Of a stretch of 64,000 nucleotides of DNA, positions 23,646 to 34,639 are shown one piece after another. How positions within the stretch are numbered: the stretch's first letter is position 1; each line of letters opens with the position of its first letter. This DNA is from Isoetes taiwanensis (Eukaryota; Streptophyta; Lycopodiopsida; Isoetales; Isoetaceae), in assembly GCA_021234155.1 (NCBI GenBank), contig JAJEKV010000008.1, positions 7,032,445-7,096,444 on the forward strand, written 5' to 3'. The position numbers and the translations under genes were made by a program. The notes below the pieces were generated by a model. The model did no database searches, was not told where the DNA came from, and was given only the letters and a program-made list of their open reading frames with translations.

Positions 23646-26600
23646 ATGTCTATGGCATTGCTGCACCACTTGCACTGCACGAGGCGTATAACACTCGCAT
23701 TTCGATCATCCTCTACATGCTTATATTCTAGTTATTCGCTGGGGTCAGGTTCAAATGTCAGACGTTTCGATTACAAATTTCTGCCGTCTCAGGTAGTAAC
23801 ATTCAATTCTTCACCGTGTATCAGAAAACTAATTGACTGAGAATTGGTATGCCAGAGAAAACGACGAGCATGTAACTTACACCCTTTCAGGCAGCAGATG
23901 GCTGCCGCAGCCTTCGAGGTTCCACCTGCTCGTCAATCAGCTGGTTTGTAGTTTGTTTCCTATCTGCAATGGCGACAAAATCTGAATTAGTGGTATTGCT
24001 TTATCTGGATTTACAGCAAGATCGAAAGTCTTCCAAGAGACGGCCCAGGTTGGTGACCACACATTCACATTCGAGACGGGAAAGTTAGCACAATTTGCTG
24101 GAGGGGCTGTTGTTGTGGGCATAGGTGACACAAAGGTGCTTGTCACCGTCGTTTCAGCTGATAAACTTGATAGTTCTCGAGACTTCATGCCTCTTCAGGT
24201 ATCAAATGAGTTTATTCTGACTCCTAATGACAATCTTTTGAGATCCTTGAGACATTTCTTGAATATGCACAAAGTAAATGCTTTTGGGAACTGGACTATT
24301 AGTAGCGTATTGTGGATTAAAATATCCTTTGTTTGGCCTTTTGTGGATTTCACAAAGAGACAATTTTCCTGAACTTCATTAACAAGAAACATTATAAATG
24401 GTCCTGAGGTAATGGGAATTTATGGTTCATGAAATTGGTCCATAGAGTTTCATGAATTTTAACATTGCCCTTCAAAGCTAATTTAGAAGGGTACAAAGGT
24501 TAGATTTTCATGCTGCCTAATAAAAGTTTCATGTGTGATGCAGGTAGAGTATAGAGAGAAATCTTATGTACAAGGCAAAATTCCCAATACATTTATGCGA
24601 AGAGAGGGTGCTCCAAAAGAAAGAGAATTATTGTGTGCTCGCATCATTGACAGATCAGTTCGACCCCTCTTTCCGAAGGGGTATTACTATGATACTCAGG
24701 TATGGATGGGAATGCTAAAAAGGCTATAAGTTCGATGTTCTTATGCAGAAGACAGTACCATGCTTGCAGATAATGTCTGACATTTACCTTCTGGCACAGA
24801 TTATTGCAAATGTCTTATGCTCAGATGGGGAACAAGATCCTGATGTATTGGCTGCCAATGCTGCTTCTGCTGCTTTGGCTATCTCCAATGTACCCTGGAA
24901 TGGTCCTATTGGGGTAGTGAGAATAGGAAGAATTGATGGAAAGCTTGTTGTAAATCCAGAAATGGACCTGGTAAGCTTGCTACGTTGAAAAAATTGTTTT
25001 TGTATAGCTGACACTGTGATTTAATTAGATGATTTTTTCCCTTCCATCAGTTAATCAAAAGCGACTTGAACCTAGTTTATTCTTGCACAGCTGAAAGAAC
25101 TGTAATGATAGAGACACAAGCCCGTGAAATATCTAATGAAGATCTTGCAGCAGCATTACAGCTAGCTCATTCTGAGGTATTTCAATGATACCCTGAACAT
25201 CTTATCAGATAGATCTTGTGTGTATGCTCATTGCTATTAGATCTTCTCAAATAGGCGATGAAACTAGTTGCACCACAGTTGAGATTGGCCGAGAAGGTTG
25301 AAAATGGGAAAAGGCCAGTTGAAGTAATTAAGGTTGATGATGCCACACTGGATAAAGTTCGCAATTTAGCATCTGAAGCAATTGAAGCAGTCATTAATGA
25401 CCCATCATACGGGAAGGTTGGTGCACAATATGTACTTGAATGACTTGTTGATAAGTTCTCTCAATCAAAAGTGTTTTTATACAAATATCTACTACTTTAG
25501 ACATGTATAAAAATGGACACGTTCCCTTGGCATGTTGATAGAAATGATGATTGGCAACCATGTCTATTCTTCCTGATTATGTTTTTATAATGACAAGCAG
25601 TTTGAAAGGGGGAAAGCCTTAGGTAAAGCTCAAGATGACGTAAAAGATCAACTTCAAAACGAGGGAGATGAAGGATCTTGTAGGTTGTTGCCTCTTGCTT
25701 TTGACACAATAAAGAAACAGGTTTGTTCGTATCTGTTGTCTCTTTTTCAGGGTGGCTGTTTGACTTAGGTGACTGTGTAAATTGCTTTGCTAGTTGGTGC
25801 GTAAGAACATTTTTGAGCGTGGAATGCGAGTAGATGGGCGAGCTCTAGATGAAGTGAGAGAACTATATTGCGAGTCTGGGATTTTCCGTACTTTACATGG
25901 CTCCTCTTTGTTTTCAAGAGGGAACACACAAGTAAGTCTGTGATTTTGTTTTTCTGATGTTTATACTGTGAAATCTTTTAGTTACTAAAAGGTTTTTAAA
26001 ATGCGATTTCGACTTTGTATGTGTTACCAACCATGTGATTTCAAAGTTCAATTATTTAATCATTCAGCCTAAAGTCATACTCTTAGCATGGAAGTCGGCA
26101 GCCATTTCTTGATTCTGGACCAAATTAATGTTTAATTGGTTCTGGCCCAGCAGCAGCATCTTTAATCATTTGTCATACCCTGGAGAATGCATCTCTATTG
26201 GTTAGCATTTAGTTCATGTAAAACTGATTGAGGCTCATGTTCGCTGGAGAATGCATCTCCATTGGTTTGGATCTTAGTCCATGTAAATTTCATTGGCCCA
26301 GATTACCTAATCGTGGTGCCTCATTTATGTAGTTGGTCTATCGTCAGAGCTAATAGTGACCTGTTTTATGGTTAATATCTTACTGTGATTCTTGTTTGTG
26401 TACCATTTAGTAAAAGTTTAGAAAATTCTGCAGGTCCTCTGTACCGTGACTTTAGGAGCACCTGAGGATGCTCAGAATTTAGATTCGGTTGTGGGTCCTC
26501 CACGAAAGCGTTTCATGGTACACTACAGTTTCCCTCCTTTTTCTATTAATGAAACTGGCAAGATGGGAGGTCTAAACCGACGAGAAGTTGGCCATGGTAA

Positions 26601-29600
26601 GATGTGTCTAGGGTGCCAAGTCCATGTTATGCTCTTTGCCTTAAAAATGTGAAGATCTAAAAATCAGATACTGTTTGCCCTCTCTTTCTAATGATCTGAT
26701 TGTCATCTGCGTTGTAGGAAACCTTGCAGAAAAGGCTTTAGTAGCATTGCTTCCACCGGAGGATGATGACTTCCCTTACAGTGTTCGCATCACATCGGAG
26801 GTTCTTGCATCTGATGGGTCTTCTTCCATGGCAACAGTGTGTGGAGGTATTATATGTTTGGTGAAGCCAAAGGGCCAGAGTCTGAGGATTTTTCCTTTTT
26901 GATCTGAATAATTGGTGATTTAAAAGCTTACGGCCATTTTGCTTAACATATTCCATTAACCTCTTTAGTAGGTTTAGGTTTATGCTTTCTGTTTTGCTTG
27001 AATATTTTCTTCTGCTGCTTGAATGCACCTGTGTTTTTCCAGATCAAGTTTGGAAAGTAATAAGGTAGGATCTCTTTGATAACAATGTGTTGTACAAAAT
27101 GCATCAAGTAAATTAGTAGCCTTCAGTATGGGTCAGGTTTCGCTGTCCAGGTTTCGCTATTATCAAACTTGTTTTCTTATTGTCATGCTTCAAGCTTTTC
27201 TGAGTCTCTTTGCTTTAGGAAGTTTGGCTCTCATGGATGCGGGAATCCCATTGAAAGAACACGTCGCAGGAATATCTGTTGGTCTTATGACTGATGTTGA
27301 TCCCATGACTGGAGAAATTCAAGATTATAAAATTCTCACTGATATTCTTGTGAGTCCTGTCATAGCTATCTCCATTTTTATGTTCATATTCGCATATAAT
27401 ATGTGCCATTTCCAAATCAAAGGGTTTGGAAGACCACCTTGGAGACATGGACTTCAAAATAGCTGGGACTCGAAATGGAATCACTGCCATCCAACTCGAC
27501 ATCAAGCTCCCAGGTATTCCACTTCATATTCTTTGTGAGGCTTTGGAACCTGCAAAAGTTGCACGGACAAGAATTTTGGAATTTATGGAGAATGAAATCA
27601 ACAAGCCGCGTGAAATAAAAAGGGATGATACTCCTCGCAGAGGTACCATATCATTTGGTCTGCTTGTTTTGAAATTTTATAAAATATACTGTGCTTTATC
27701 CTGCTTTTATCATTTGTAATATGTTCCAGGAACAATGGCCATTCAAAGAGAAAGTATTGGAAAGCTGATTGGTCCACAGGGTGCAAATGTAAAAAACATT
27801 CAACGTGTCACAGGTGCAGTTTTTAATTAAGGAAGTTGTTGGCACTATATATCTTTTTTTCTTGCATCAATGTAGGCTTTATTTATGCTATTTTCATGCA
27901 GTAATATTTGAACTCGTATTTAAATAACTTTGTTGCATAACTATCTTCGTTGTTTCTGTAAAAGTAGGGCTGTACATTCCACATTGTAATGCATCTGTAA
28001 GTACTAGACTGTTTAACTGTCTCAGCATCTTAAGGAAGAGGCCTATTTAGTTTTGTAATTACTTAACACTTCAAGTCTTTTCAAAGTTTGTGTCGTTCAT
28101 TTTCCCTCTCTCTTTATTACGTTTCACACATGCAGTTTAAGCATTTCTTAGGGATGGAATCTAAACATCAGCCATTCTAATGATCTAATCTCATATGACA
28201 GTGGGCTTTGTAATTCCTGACATTGACTTTTGAATTGCTTCCCTGTCAGTTTTGTATCTTGTTGAGGTTGTTGAATTCTGAGAAGGGCACATTAGAATTG
28301 TTATTGTTACTTGGATTGTTTCAGGTGTGAGGTTGTCTATTGCTGAAGATGGCACTGTTCATATTATTGCAAGGGACCAGTCAAGCTTTTCGGAGGCAAA
28401 AGAGATGGTAGGTGGTAGCCTACATCCTTTCAAATAATTATTCTGTTTTCAATGACTTGTAGGCCTTCCTTCATGCAGGTTGAAGCCTTGGTGGGAAGGG
28501 AGATCCAAGTTGGTTGCTCATATACTGGAACTGTCGTAGCAATTAAAGATTTTGGAGCATTTGTTGAGTTCGAAGGAGGTCATCAAGGTCTCGTTCACAT
28601 ATCAGAGCTTTCAGATGCGAAGGTACAATTATTGTGACTGTATTAGGCTGGATATAATATTCATGCTTCTCAATGGGAGTGTCAAGGGTAGACTAGCAAA
28701 GTAAAAATTCCAAATGCAGTTTCTTTCAATATTTCCATCATGATTATCAGAAGAAACTGGAATGTTGCCGCAGGGAAGAATTTTATTTTCGTATCAAAAA
28801 TGGATGCATTATCCTAAAGAGAAGCTCTACTGGAGCCGGTTGTTGTTTAGAAGTATAACAATTAGGGGACGTAATCTATAGAAATACCACATTATAATTA
28901 CAGACCCACTTATTCACGGTATTCAATCCAATCTGAAAATAAAATGCAATCAAAAGGTGCATCAAACTTCTTGTGCACAGATGCTTTGGCTAAGACGATG
29001 AATTTCAAATCTTATTATACAAGAGAAATTTGATTGTGTTATAGGGCAAACTATCTACTCATTAATTTTGGTCGGTTAAATTTCTTTCTTTCTGTTTTTT
29101 ACTTTCACGTTGTCCACTTAACAAGGTCCAATTTTCATGCAGGTTACGTCTGTTGCAGATATTCTGACCATTGGGCAACAATTATCAGTACTTTGTATTG
29201 GTCGTGATTTACGTGGTAATCTGAAATTCTCTCATAAGGCAACAATCGTCAATGCTGGTGTGAAGTTGGACCCAGTCGAGGGTAGTGCTGCAAAGGAGGG
29301 TTCTTCACTACAAGACACTGCTGTGCCAGAAGGAAGCCAGTCCCTGGCTATGAATGTGGTTGAGTTGAACTCAGTAACAACTGAGGAAAAATGTCCCGAT
29401 GCAGCAGTACATGAGAACAGATGTCCTCCTGATGCAGCAGTATGTGATCAACAAGAACTGACTGGGCCAACTAGTTCAACTTCTGTACAGCAGAAAAGTG
29501 ATTTGCAGGTTGGATGTAGCTACACTGTCACTGTCAAGCAAATACGGAAGTATGGTTTTGTGGTAGAAACTGATGCAGGTGTCCTTGGTGCAGTCCGACT

Positions 29601-29790
29601 TAGCCAGGTTTGCTGTCCTTTCTGTCATTTTTTCGAGTTTCATACCTCTTCTAGTTAAAAATATTGATAATCCTAACTGTCCTTTGTTCAGGGCATGACT
29701 TCTGACACTCCCATAAAGGTTGAAGACAAAATTATTGTGGAATACATGAGAATAGGGCCTAAAAAAAGGCCAGAGTTTAAAATGAGATGA
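23646..29790 (+). CDS. Polynucleotide phosphorylase, mitochondrial PNP2 type, about 18 exons
   Basis: 3'-to-5' phosphorolytic exoribonuclease and RNA polymerase, expected in mitochondria for RNA processing and decay. Exons read by eye: 23646-23792, 23891-about 23950 (3' limit unsure), about 24016-24198, 24544-24699, 24800-24970, 25051-25176, 25255-25416, 25601-25720, 25794-25931, 26434-26596, 26718-26846, 27219-27349, 27423-27642, 27730-27813, 28325-28407, 28479-28622, 29143-29607, 29692-29790 (TGA). From exon 4 on, all junctions are GT..AG and phase-consistent; total near 920 residues. An Arg/Ser-rich, acid-poor N-terminus (about 49 residues) suits a mitochondrial presequence. Two RNase PH domains follow; the second keeps the EDHLGDMDF aspartates. 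Then come a KH domain (GPQG loop), an S1 domain (FGAFVEF) and a long tail with a second S1-like unit, as in plant PNP2. No lesion was seen. Alternative: a chloroplast PNPase, less likely given the tail. Confidence 0.93.
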
Positions 29791-30671
29791 TATTTAGATG
29801 AGAGTACCATAATTCATGATCCTCTCAAAATTAAAGGTCAAGGACATAAGGCTGGACCTGAATGTGCTTAGGCCATCTAAAGATGCAGATCACTAGAGAA
29901 ACAAAGGTCAGGTTGGAGGCGACCATCTAAAAATTCAGGGCACTGGAGAGTCAAGGAACACATGAGATCTTAATGTAAGTAACTGCAACTCAGAATAGGA
30001 ACCAACAGAACACAGGAATCCAATTTTGACACCGAGATTATTTAATGATATGACACAAGCATTGTACCAATATAAATAATGTGATAAATTAACTTTTTTA
30101 TTGCATTCACTATTGATTTGTGTCAAGCAAATGTGGCTGAAGTTTCTTGCATCAAGAATGGTTTTGCCTCCATAATGTTCTCTCACTGCAACTAGCTAGA
30201 GAGGTCTTTGCTGATGTATAAAAGCTTGAAAAGTAAATCTCACACTTTGTCCACGAAGTTTCAGCTTGCACTACTCTACTAAGTAAAAAAGTATACGTTT
30301 CAGTTGATAAATTTTCTGAAATTTATTGTGTCTATTTTGCATGGTTAGCCTTACTATTGACGAATTACCTATTTTATGACTCTTAGGGCCCATCTATATT
30401 TGGGGAGTTTTGGGGACGTTATAAACTGAAAAAAAATCATCTCAATTAAGGAGTTTTGGGGATGTTATTGTGCCATGTGGCACCTCAAACCAACTCTCAG
30501 GGCTTATCTCCATTACGGCTGCTTCTCAATTTTGATGATATGGCACAGATGACCACAATTTCTTCAGATGCTTTTGTACCTCACCTGAATTTCTGAATTC
30601 GCATCTGGGTTTGTCTTCTACTAAAATTATTTTGTCTCCTCCGTCGCACCTCTCATTTCTCCCGCACATAC
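29791..30671 (+). other. PNPase 3' flank, no gene recognised
   Basis: AT-rich sequence after the stop, probably including the 3' untranslated region. No canonical strong terminator can be assigned. A short direct repeat (GGAGTTTTGGGGA, at about 30399 and 30450) is present. No supported frame. Confidence 0.5.
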
Positions 30672-30960
30672 ATGCCCGGCTTATGCAAATTTTGTTTGTC
30701 TGAATTGTTGAAGTAGCTTGGATCGAGCTTGGACGCCATTGAGTTCTAGCATAGTAATAGCCATGCCGAAGCGCCTATACTACGTGGCTGAAATCTTCTT
30801 GATTTGTCTTCTTGTAATATTTCCAGGTAGAAGCAGCAACGTTCAATGGAAATGGCCGTGGTTTGAAGCCTTCTTCCTCACTGACATGCACAACGCCCAA
30901 ACTCAAGCTCCGCCCTAATAAACGCCCTCAAGCTCCGCCCTAATAAACGCCCTTAGACTC
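30672..30960 (+). repeat. Dispersed repeat family R, copy 1, left part
   Basis: About 220 bases from CATGCCCGGCTTATGC onward match 33084-33300 closely (same order of GTTGAAGTA, TTGGATCGAGCT, GACGCCAT, GAGTTCTAGCA, TCTTCTTGATTTGTCTTC, GGAATGGCCGTGGTTTGAAG). Together with the parts at 31085-31320 and 32149-32620 it forms a long repeat family whose second copy is split by the 17.3 kb element. The 66-residue frame here is part of the repeat and not a supported gene. Confidence 0.8.
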
Positions 30961-30984
30961 ATGGGCAAGTTGAATGCCAAAAAT

Positions 30985-31095
30985 TAGTCTTACCCTGGAT
31001 TGGGGGATCCCGGGAGGATAGTCTTACCCTGGATTGGGATGCCTCCGGGATCGGGGATCCCATCCTCCGGGATCCCCCAATCCAGGGTAAGACTA
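30985..31095. repeat. Inverted repeat (32-base arms)
   Basis: Arms at about 30985-31016 and 31064-31095 are reverse complements (TAGTCTTACCCTGGATTG against its complement, then GGGATCC..GGAGG). A second partial copy of the left arm lies in the loop. It would fold into a strong hairpin and may be a foldback MITE or a rearranged end. Confidence 0.75.
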
Positions 31096-31300
31096 TCCTA
31101 CGCCAAATTGGTATGGGCAAGTCAAATACAAAAATAGAATAGAATCTAAAATTGGGAGCCAATAAATCGAGAGCCAATAAATCGAGAGCCAATAAGGGTA
31201 AGACTATCCTACGCCAAATTGGTATGGGCAAGTCAAATACAAAAATAGAATAGAATCTAAAATTGGGAGCCAATAAATCGAGAGCCAATAAAAGTACTGG
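31085..31300. repeat. Tandem duplication, 111-base unit, in repeat R
   Basis: The unit starting GGGTAAGACTATCC at 31085 repeats at 31196. Each copy includes AAATTGGTATGGGCAAGTC, AATAGAATCTAAAATTGG and GAGCCAATAAA. This copy also gives the uninterrupted sequence across the place where the 17.3 kb element sits in another copy. Confidence 0.85.
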
Positions 31301-31316
31301 ACTGGAACAACTTGGT

Positions 31317-31325
31317 TTATTCTAC
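31317..31325. repeat. Target site duplication of the 823-base element, left
   Basis: TTATTCTAC, identical to 32149-32157. A perfect 9-base duplication is typical of Mutator-like elements. Confidence 0.9.
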
Positions 31326-32148
31326 CGGGGTCTTTTTTGGCTCCCGAAATCGGGGTCTTCGGCGCCCGAAAATTGCTTAAGCGATTTTGGGGATGAAAAT
31401 CGCTTAAGCGATTTTCCCTTGAAAAAGGCCCCACGAAACCACAAGTCATATTTACAATGCGAAGAATGAATTATACTGGTATTCAAAGATCAATTTAGGA
31501 TCAAAGAGATAATCTGAAGGATAAAAAGCTTGGATTCAAGTAGAAATGGGCCGAAACGGCTTTGGAAGAGTCGATTTTGAGGCGAAAGTGCCAGATTAAG
31601 AATGATTGATTGTTCTGTAGTGTGTACTGGATTCGCTGAAAATCTGGAAAAACATGGGAAAACAGGGATGATGTGAGCAAAACCGGACTCGGTATGCAAA
31701 GAAAGAGCCGATTTGTATTGCTAAAGGGCCGATTAAGGACTGAGGAGGATCGATTTGCCTAGGAATCATAGAATCAGAGACTTTTACACCGATTTTGGAG
31801 CTATCAGAACTGGGCTCGGATTCAAAGGAAAATAGGCCGAAATTGCTTAAGAAGAGCCGAAATTGGATTGGGCATGGTCGATTTGGCTTGGAAACGCTCC
31901 AATTTGGAAAATCGATGCTAGAAACATGTTGTGCCGTTGCTATTCTAGAGCCACCCTTTCTGTGTCGTTGCTGTTCTTTGTGGTTTAATTGTCGCCTGAT
32001 GATCGCATTTTCCGGCGACGGAAAAGCGAAAATCGCTTAAGCGATTTTCACTTTCCCCTTTGAAAATCGCTTAAGCGATTTTCCCAAATTCGCTTAAGCG
32101 ATTTTGGTCCGCGCGAGACCCCGATTTCGGGAGCCAAAAAAGGCACCG
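31326..32148. mobile_element. Non-autonomous Mutator-like element (823 bases) with internal palindromes
   Basis: The ends are inverted repeats of about 33 bases with two mismatches (left CGGGGTCTTTTTTGGCTCCC; right is the complement of CGGTGCCTTTTTTGGCTCCC), flanked by an exact 9-base target duplication. Near each end lie copies of a 20-base palindrome with core AATCGCTTAAGCGATT: about 31369-31388 and 31395-31416 on the left, 32028-32049, 32062-32083 and 32087-32105 on the right. No transposase is encoded. The middle holds only short frames (for example 31795-32040) and a set of GGGCCGA words. The element interrupts copy 1 of repeat R and is probably mobilised in trans. Confidence 0.9.
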
Positions 32149-32620
32149 TTATTCTACTCCCTAAGTCTTGCGCATCAATTGCACAAGAGTAAGTGTGATA
32201 TTAATTTTTCAAAAATTGAGTGACAAGATCATCGTCATTTGCAATGTCAATACCCACAATTTGAGGTGTCAACAGAGGCTAGAGGCTGAATTTCTTCCAA
32301 GAGCTGAAATTATTCCAACACTTGTTGCTTTGGCAGATACTTCTTTGTTGCCTAATTTGCCTTTTCATGAATTTTTCGGCAAGTATGCTTATCATGCTTG
32401 ATTAAATCACAAACTTTGCAATATAAATGAACATTACATGGTTACTATCCCTATTTTGGCTGCACCATCTGTATGGAGGCCACTTGTTGTATAGTAGGAG
32501 TTTGTGAGATTATTGGAGTTTGCGTTGGTTTAATGAGGCCACTTGTTGTATAGTAGGAGTTTGTGAGATTATTGGAGTTTGCGTTGGTTTAATTAGGACT
32601 AACGATGGTTTTGTATGACA
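32149..32620 (+). repeat. Dispersed repeat family R, copy 1, right part, with a 62-base tandem duplication
   Basis: Resumes repeat R after the 823-base element. The segment 32157-32386 matches 50828-51032 (CATCAATTG, GTGACAAGATCATC, AATTTCTTCCAAGAGCTGAA, TTGCTTTGGCAGATACTTCTTT). A 62-base unit (GAGGCCACTTGTTGTATAG) is repeated at about 32475 and 32537. A short frame (32168-32401) is open in this copy and broken in the other, so I do not call a gene. Confidence 0.8.
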
Positions 32621-33083
32621 ACAAATACATGATAAGCTCTCTCAAAGAACTTATTCTCTTTTTTATTTTTGATCATTATGGTCTTTTAATTGACATCTTG
32701 AACAAAATTTTGGCAATATACATGCAGGTTCAGAATGTCCAATGGACCCACTATACTCATAACAAACTAACAATTCCTTGATTTTTCAGCTATTGAAAAC
32801 TTCAAAACTTTAGCATTTTCTATGCCTATTTAATTTTTGGAGTAACAACAGGAAAATGAAATTACATCATATTGTAAATCAGTAAATAGAATCCAACCTG
32901 GATCTGCTCCCAAATCTAAAAATAAATTGTATCTTCTTGAAATTGTAAGTCAAAATGCTTTGCCACATAACCTCTTCTTGTCACGATTGTTCTTGTTGGT
33001 ACTTGCTTCTTTATTTTTTAGGCATATATTTATGATCCCTGTTTTAAATGTAATCCAGAAACAATATTAGAGCAACTCCACAT
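32621..33083. other. Short unassigned stretch between repeat R copies
   Basis: AT-rich, no supported frame. One word (GTCAAAATGCTTTGCCACATAA) recurs at about 54807, so this part also belongs to a dispersed repeat. Confidence 0.5.
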
Positions 33084-33415
33084 ACATGCCCGGCTTATAC
33101 AAGCTTTGTTTGTCCGAACTGTTGAAGTAACTTGGATCGAGCTCAGACGCCATAGAGTTCTAGCAAAGTAATAGCCAAGTCGAAGTGCCTATATATGAGA
33201 GTCATATCTTCTTGATTTGTCTTCTTCTATTATTTCTATGTTAGGAGCAGCAAGGTTTAGTGGGAATGGCCGTGGTTTGAAGTTTCCATCCTTGCTAATG
33301 TGCACAATGCCCAAACTCAGGCTACGCCCTAATGGAGATCCACCCTTAGATTCATGGGCAAGTTGAATACCAAAAATAGGTTTTGGCAAGTCAAATACAA
33401 AATTAGAATAGAAAA
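33084..33415 (+). repeat. Dispersed repeat family R, copy 2, left part (interrupted)
   Basis: Matches 30672-30900 and then the CAAGTCAAATACAAAA..AGAATAG run found at 31107 and 31222. The match stops at 33415, exactly where the terminal inverted repeat begins. It resumes at 50741. Confidence 0.85.
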
Positions 33416-33438
33416 GTCGTATTTAATTAAAGTGGGAC
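33416..33438 (+). repeat. Terminal inverted repeat of the 17.3 kb element, left
   Basis: A 23-base sequence starting GTCGTATTTAATTAAAG. It is the exact reverse complement of 50718-50740. The next bases inward differ between the two ends apart from GGGACTCA-like words. Confidence 0.85.
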
Positions 33439-34035
33439 AAATCTTGAATTTTGGGACTCGGACTGAAAATGGGACTCACACACCAAAAAGGAAATTTCTG
33501 AATTGATTGCTTGAATAGAATTACACATGACACACAAAGAATTGGGTTACTTGTTTTCCTCATAAATTTTACAAACCACTAGTTGAGAAAGTTTTCAGAC
33601 TTCTCAATATTATCTACCCTCATACAATGATAAAGCATGGAGGTTGCTCATGGCCTTGTCCATCTCCCTTCTTGGGATCTTGTGTGTGTTGTCCTTCGCA
33701 ATGTGAGAACTTGGATATGACCACACCACACACTCCACCAATTCCCTCCTTTGAGGGTCAGCATAATTTGCCCTCCACTTTCTTCTCCCCCCGGTCGTAT
33801 TGCTCCTTCAAGTTGCCCTTCTTGTGTCTCCCAATGGGCTCCCAATATTGAATTTGGAATCCCTGGACGCAACTCCTCTCCATCGAGGCATAGTGGTGGT
33901 TACATCGAGAGAGTGCCACCCCTAACCATATTGGGCCGAGTCCTCATCATCGCCTTACTAGCACAAAGTATCCTTCCTTGATGTCCTCAAAGGGATCCCA
34001 CTCTCAGAAGATCAAACCACTTTGGCTTTGAGGCC
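33439..34035. other. Left sub-terminal region of the 17.3 kb element
   Basis: No gene recognised. The minus strand may include the 3' part or 3' untranslated region of the DUF7869 gene. Several GGGACTC words follow the left terminal repeat. Confidence 0.4.
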
Positions 34036-34632
34036 TTACTTCCCACAAACCACTTGGAACCCTTGTTGGGACCCGGTGTGAGCATTCTTAGACGTGCTTG
34101 CACCTTGAGAACCCTCCCATCTTGACTCGGCAAGAACCCGCCTCTTAGCTCCCTCCCACATGGTCGTTCGGTTTCTAAGCATGTCACAACTTTCTCCCAA
34201 GACTTGATTAGGGGAGTCCATTTGATTTTTCTTAAGAGTGGAGGTGTGCTTTCCATTTCTAACATCATCCCAGTGCGTTATGTAATCCTTGATGCCCTTC
34301 ACTAGTTGGCTAGAGTCTTTGACTGTCTTGAAGGGAGGTAGTGGTTTTGGCTGCCCTTTAGGAATGAGAACTTCACCAGCAGCACCCCTTTGCCACAACT
34401 CGATACCTTGTACAGGCATCCACAACTTGTCACCTGGTCTCCACTTATATTGCATGATTGGTATTCCATCCCTAACCCAAAACTTGAACTGAAGTGGCTT
34501 TGTGTGTCCTGTCAACTGGTCCTTACCATCTAGCAAGTATCCCTCTACAAATGATTTCCAATCTGCAACCTCATCCATCAAGAAAGCCATTGGGTTGGGG
34601 TCAATGCACACAAGGCCCCCAAAAATTAACAT
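34036..34632 (-). pseudogene. C-terminal part of DUF7869-family protein
   Basis: The frame runs VADWKSFVEGYL, TKPLQFKFW, then a KWRPGDKLW stretch. In DUF7869 proteins a DWKSW-like motif, a KPHHFRF-like strand and a short W-rich end follow the histidine/aspartate motif of the core domain. Here the core lies upstream on the same strand at 39704-40276, about 5 kb away. I read this as the last exon of the same gene. The end after about residue 100 (polar, Ser/Gln-rich) is not conserved in my memory of the family. The start of the segment is not fixed; a splice acceptor could lie in GATGAG just before VADWK. Confidence 0.55.
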
Positions 34633-34639
34633 GCATTCA

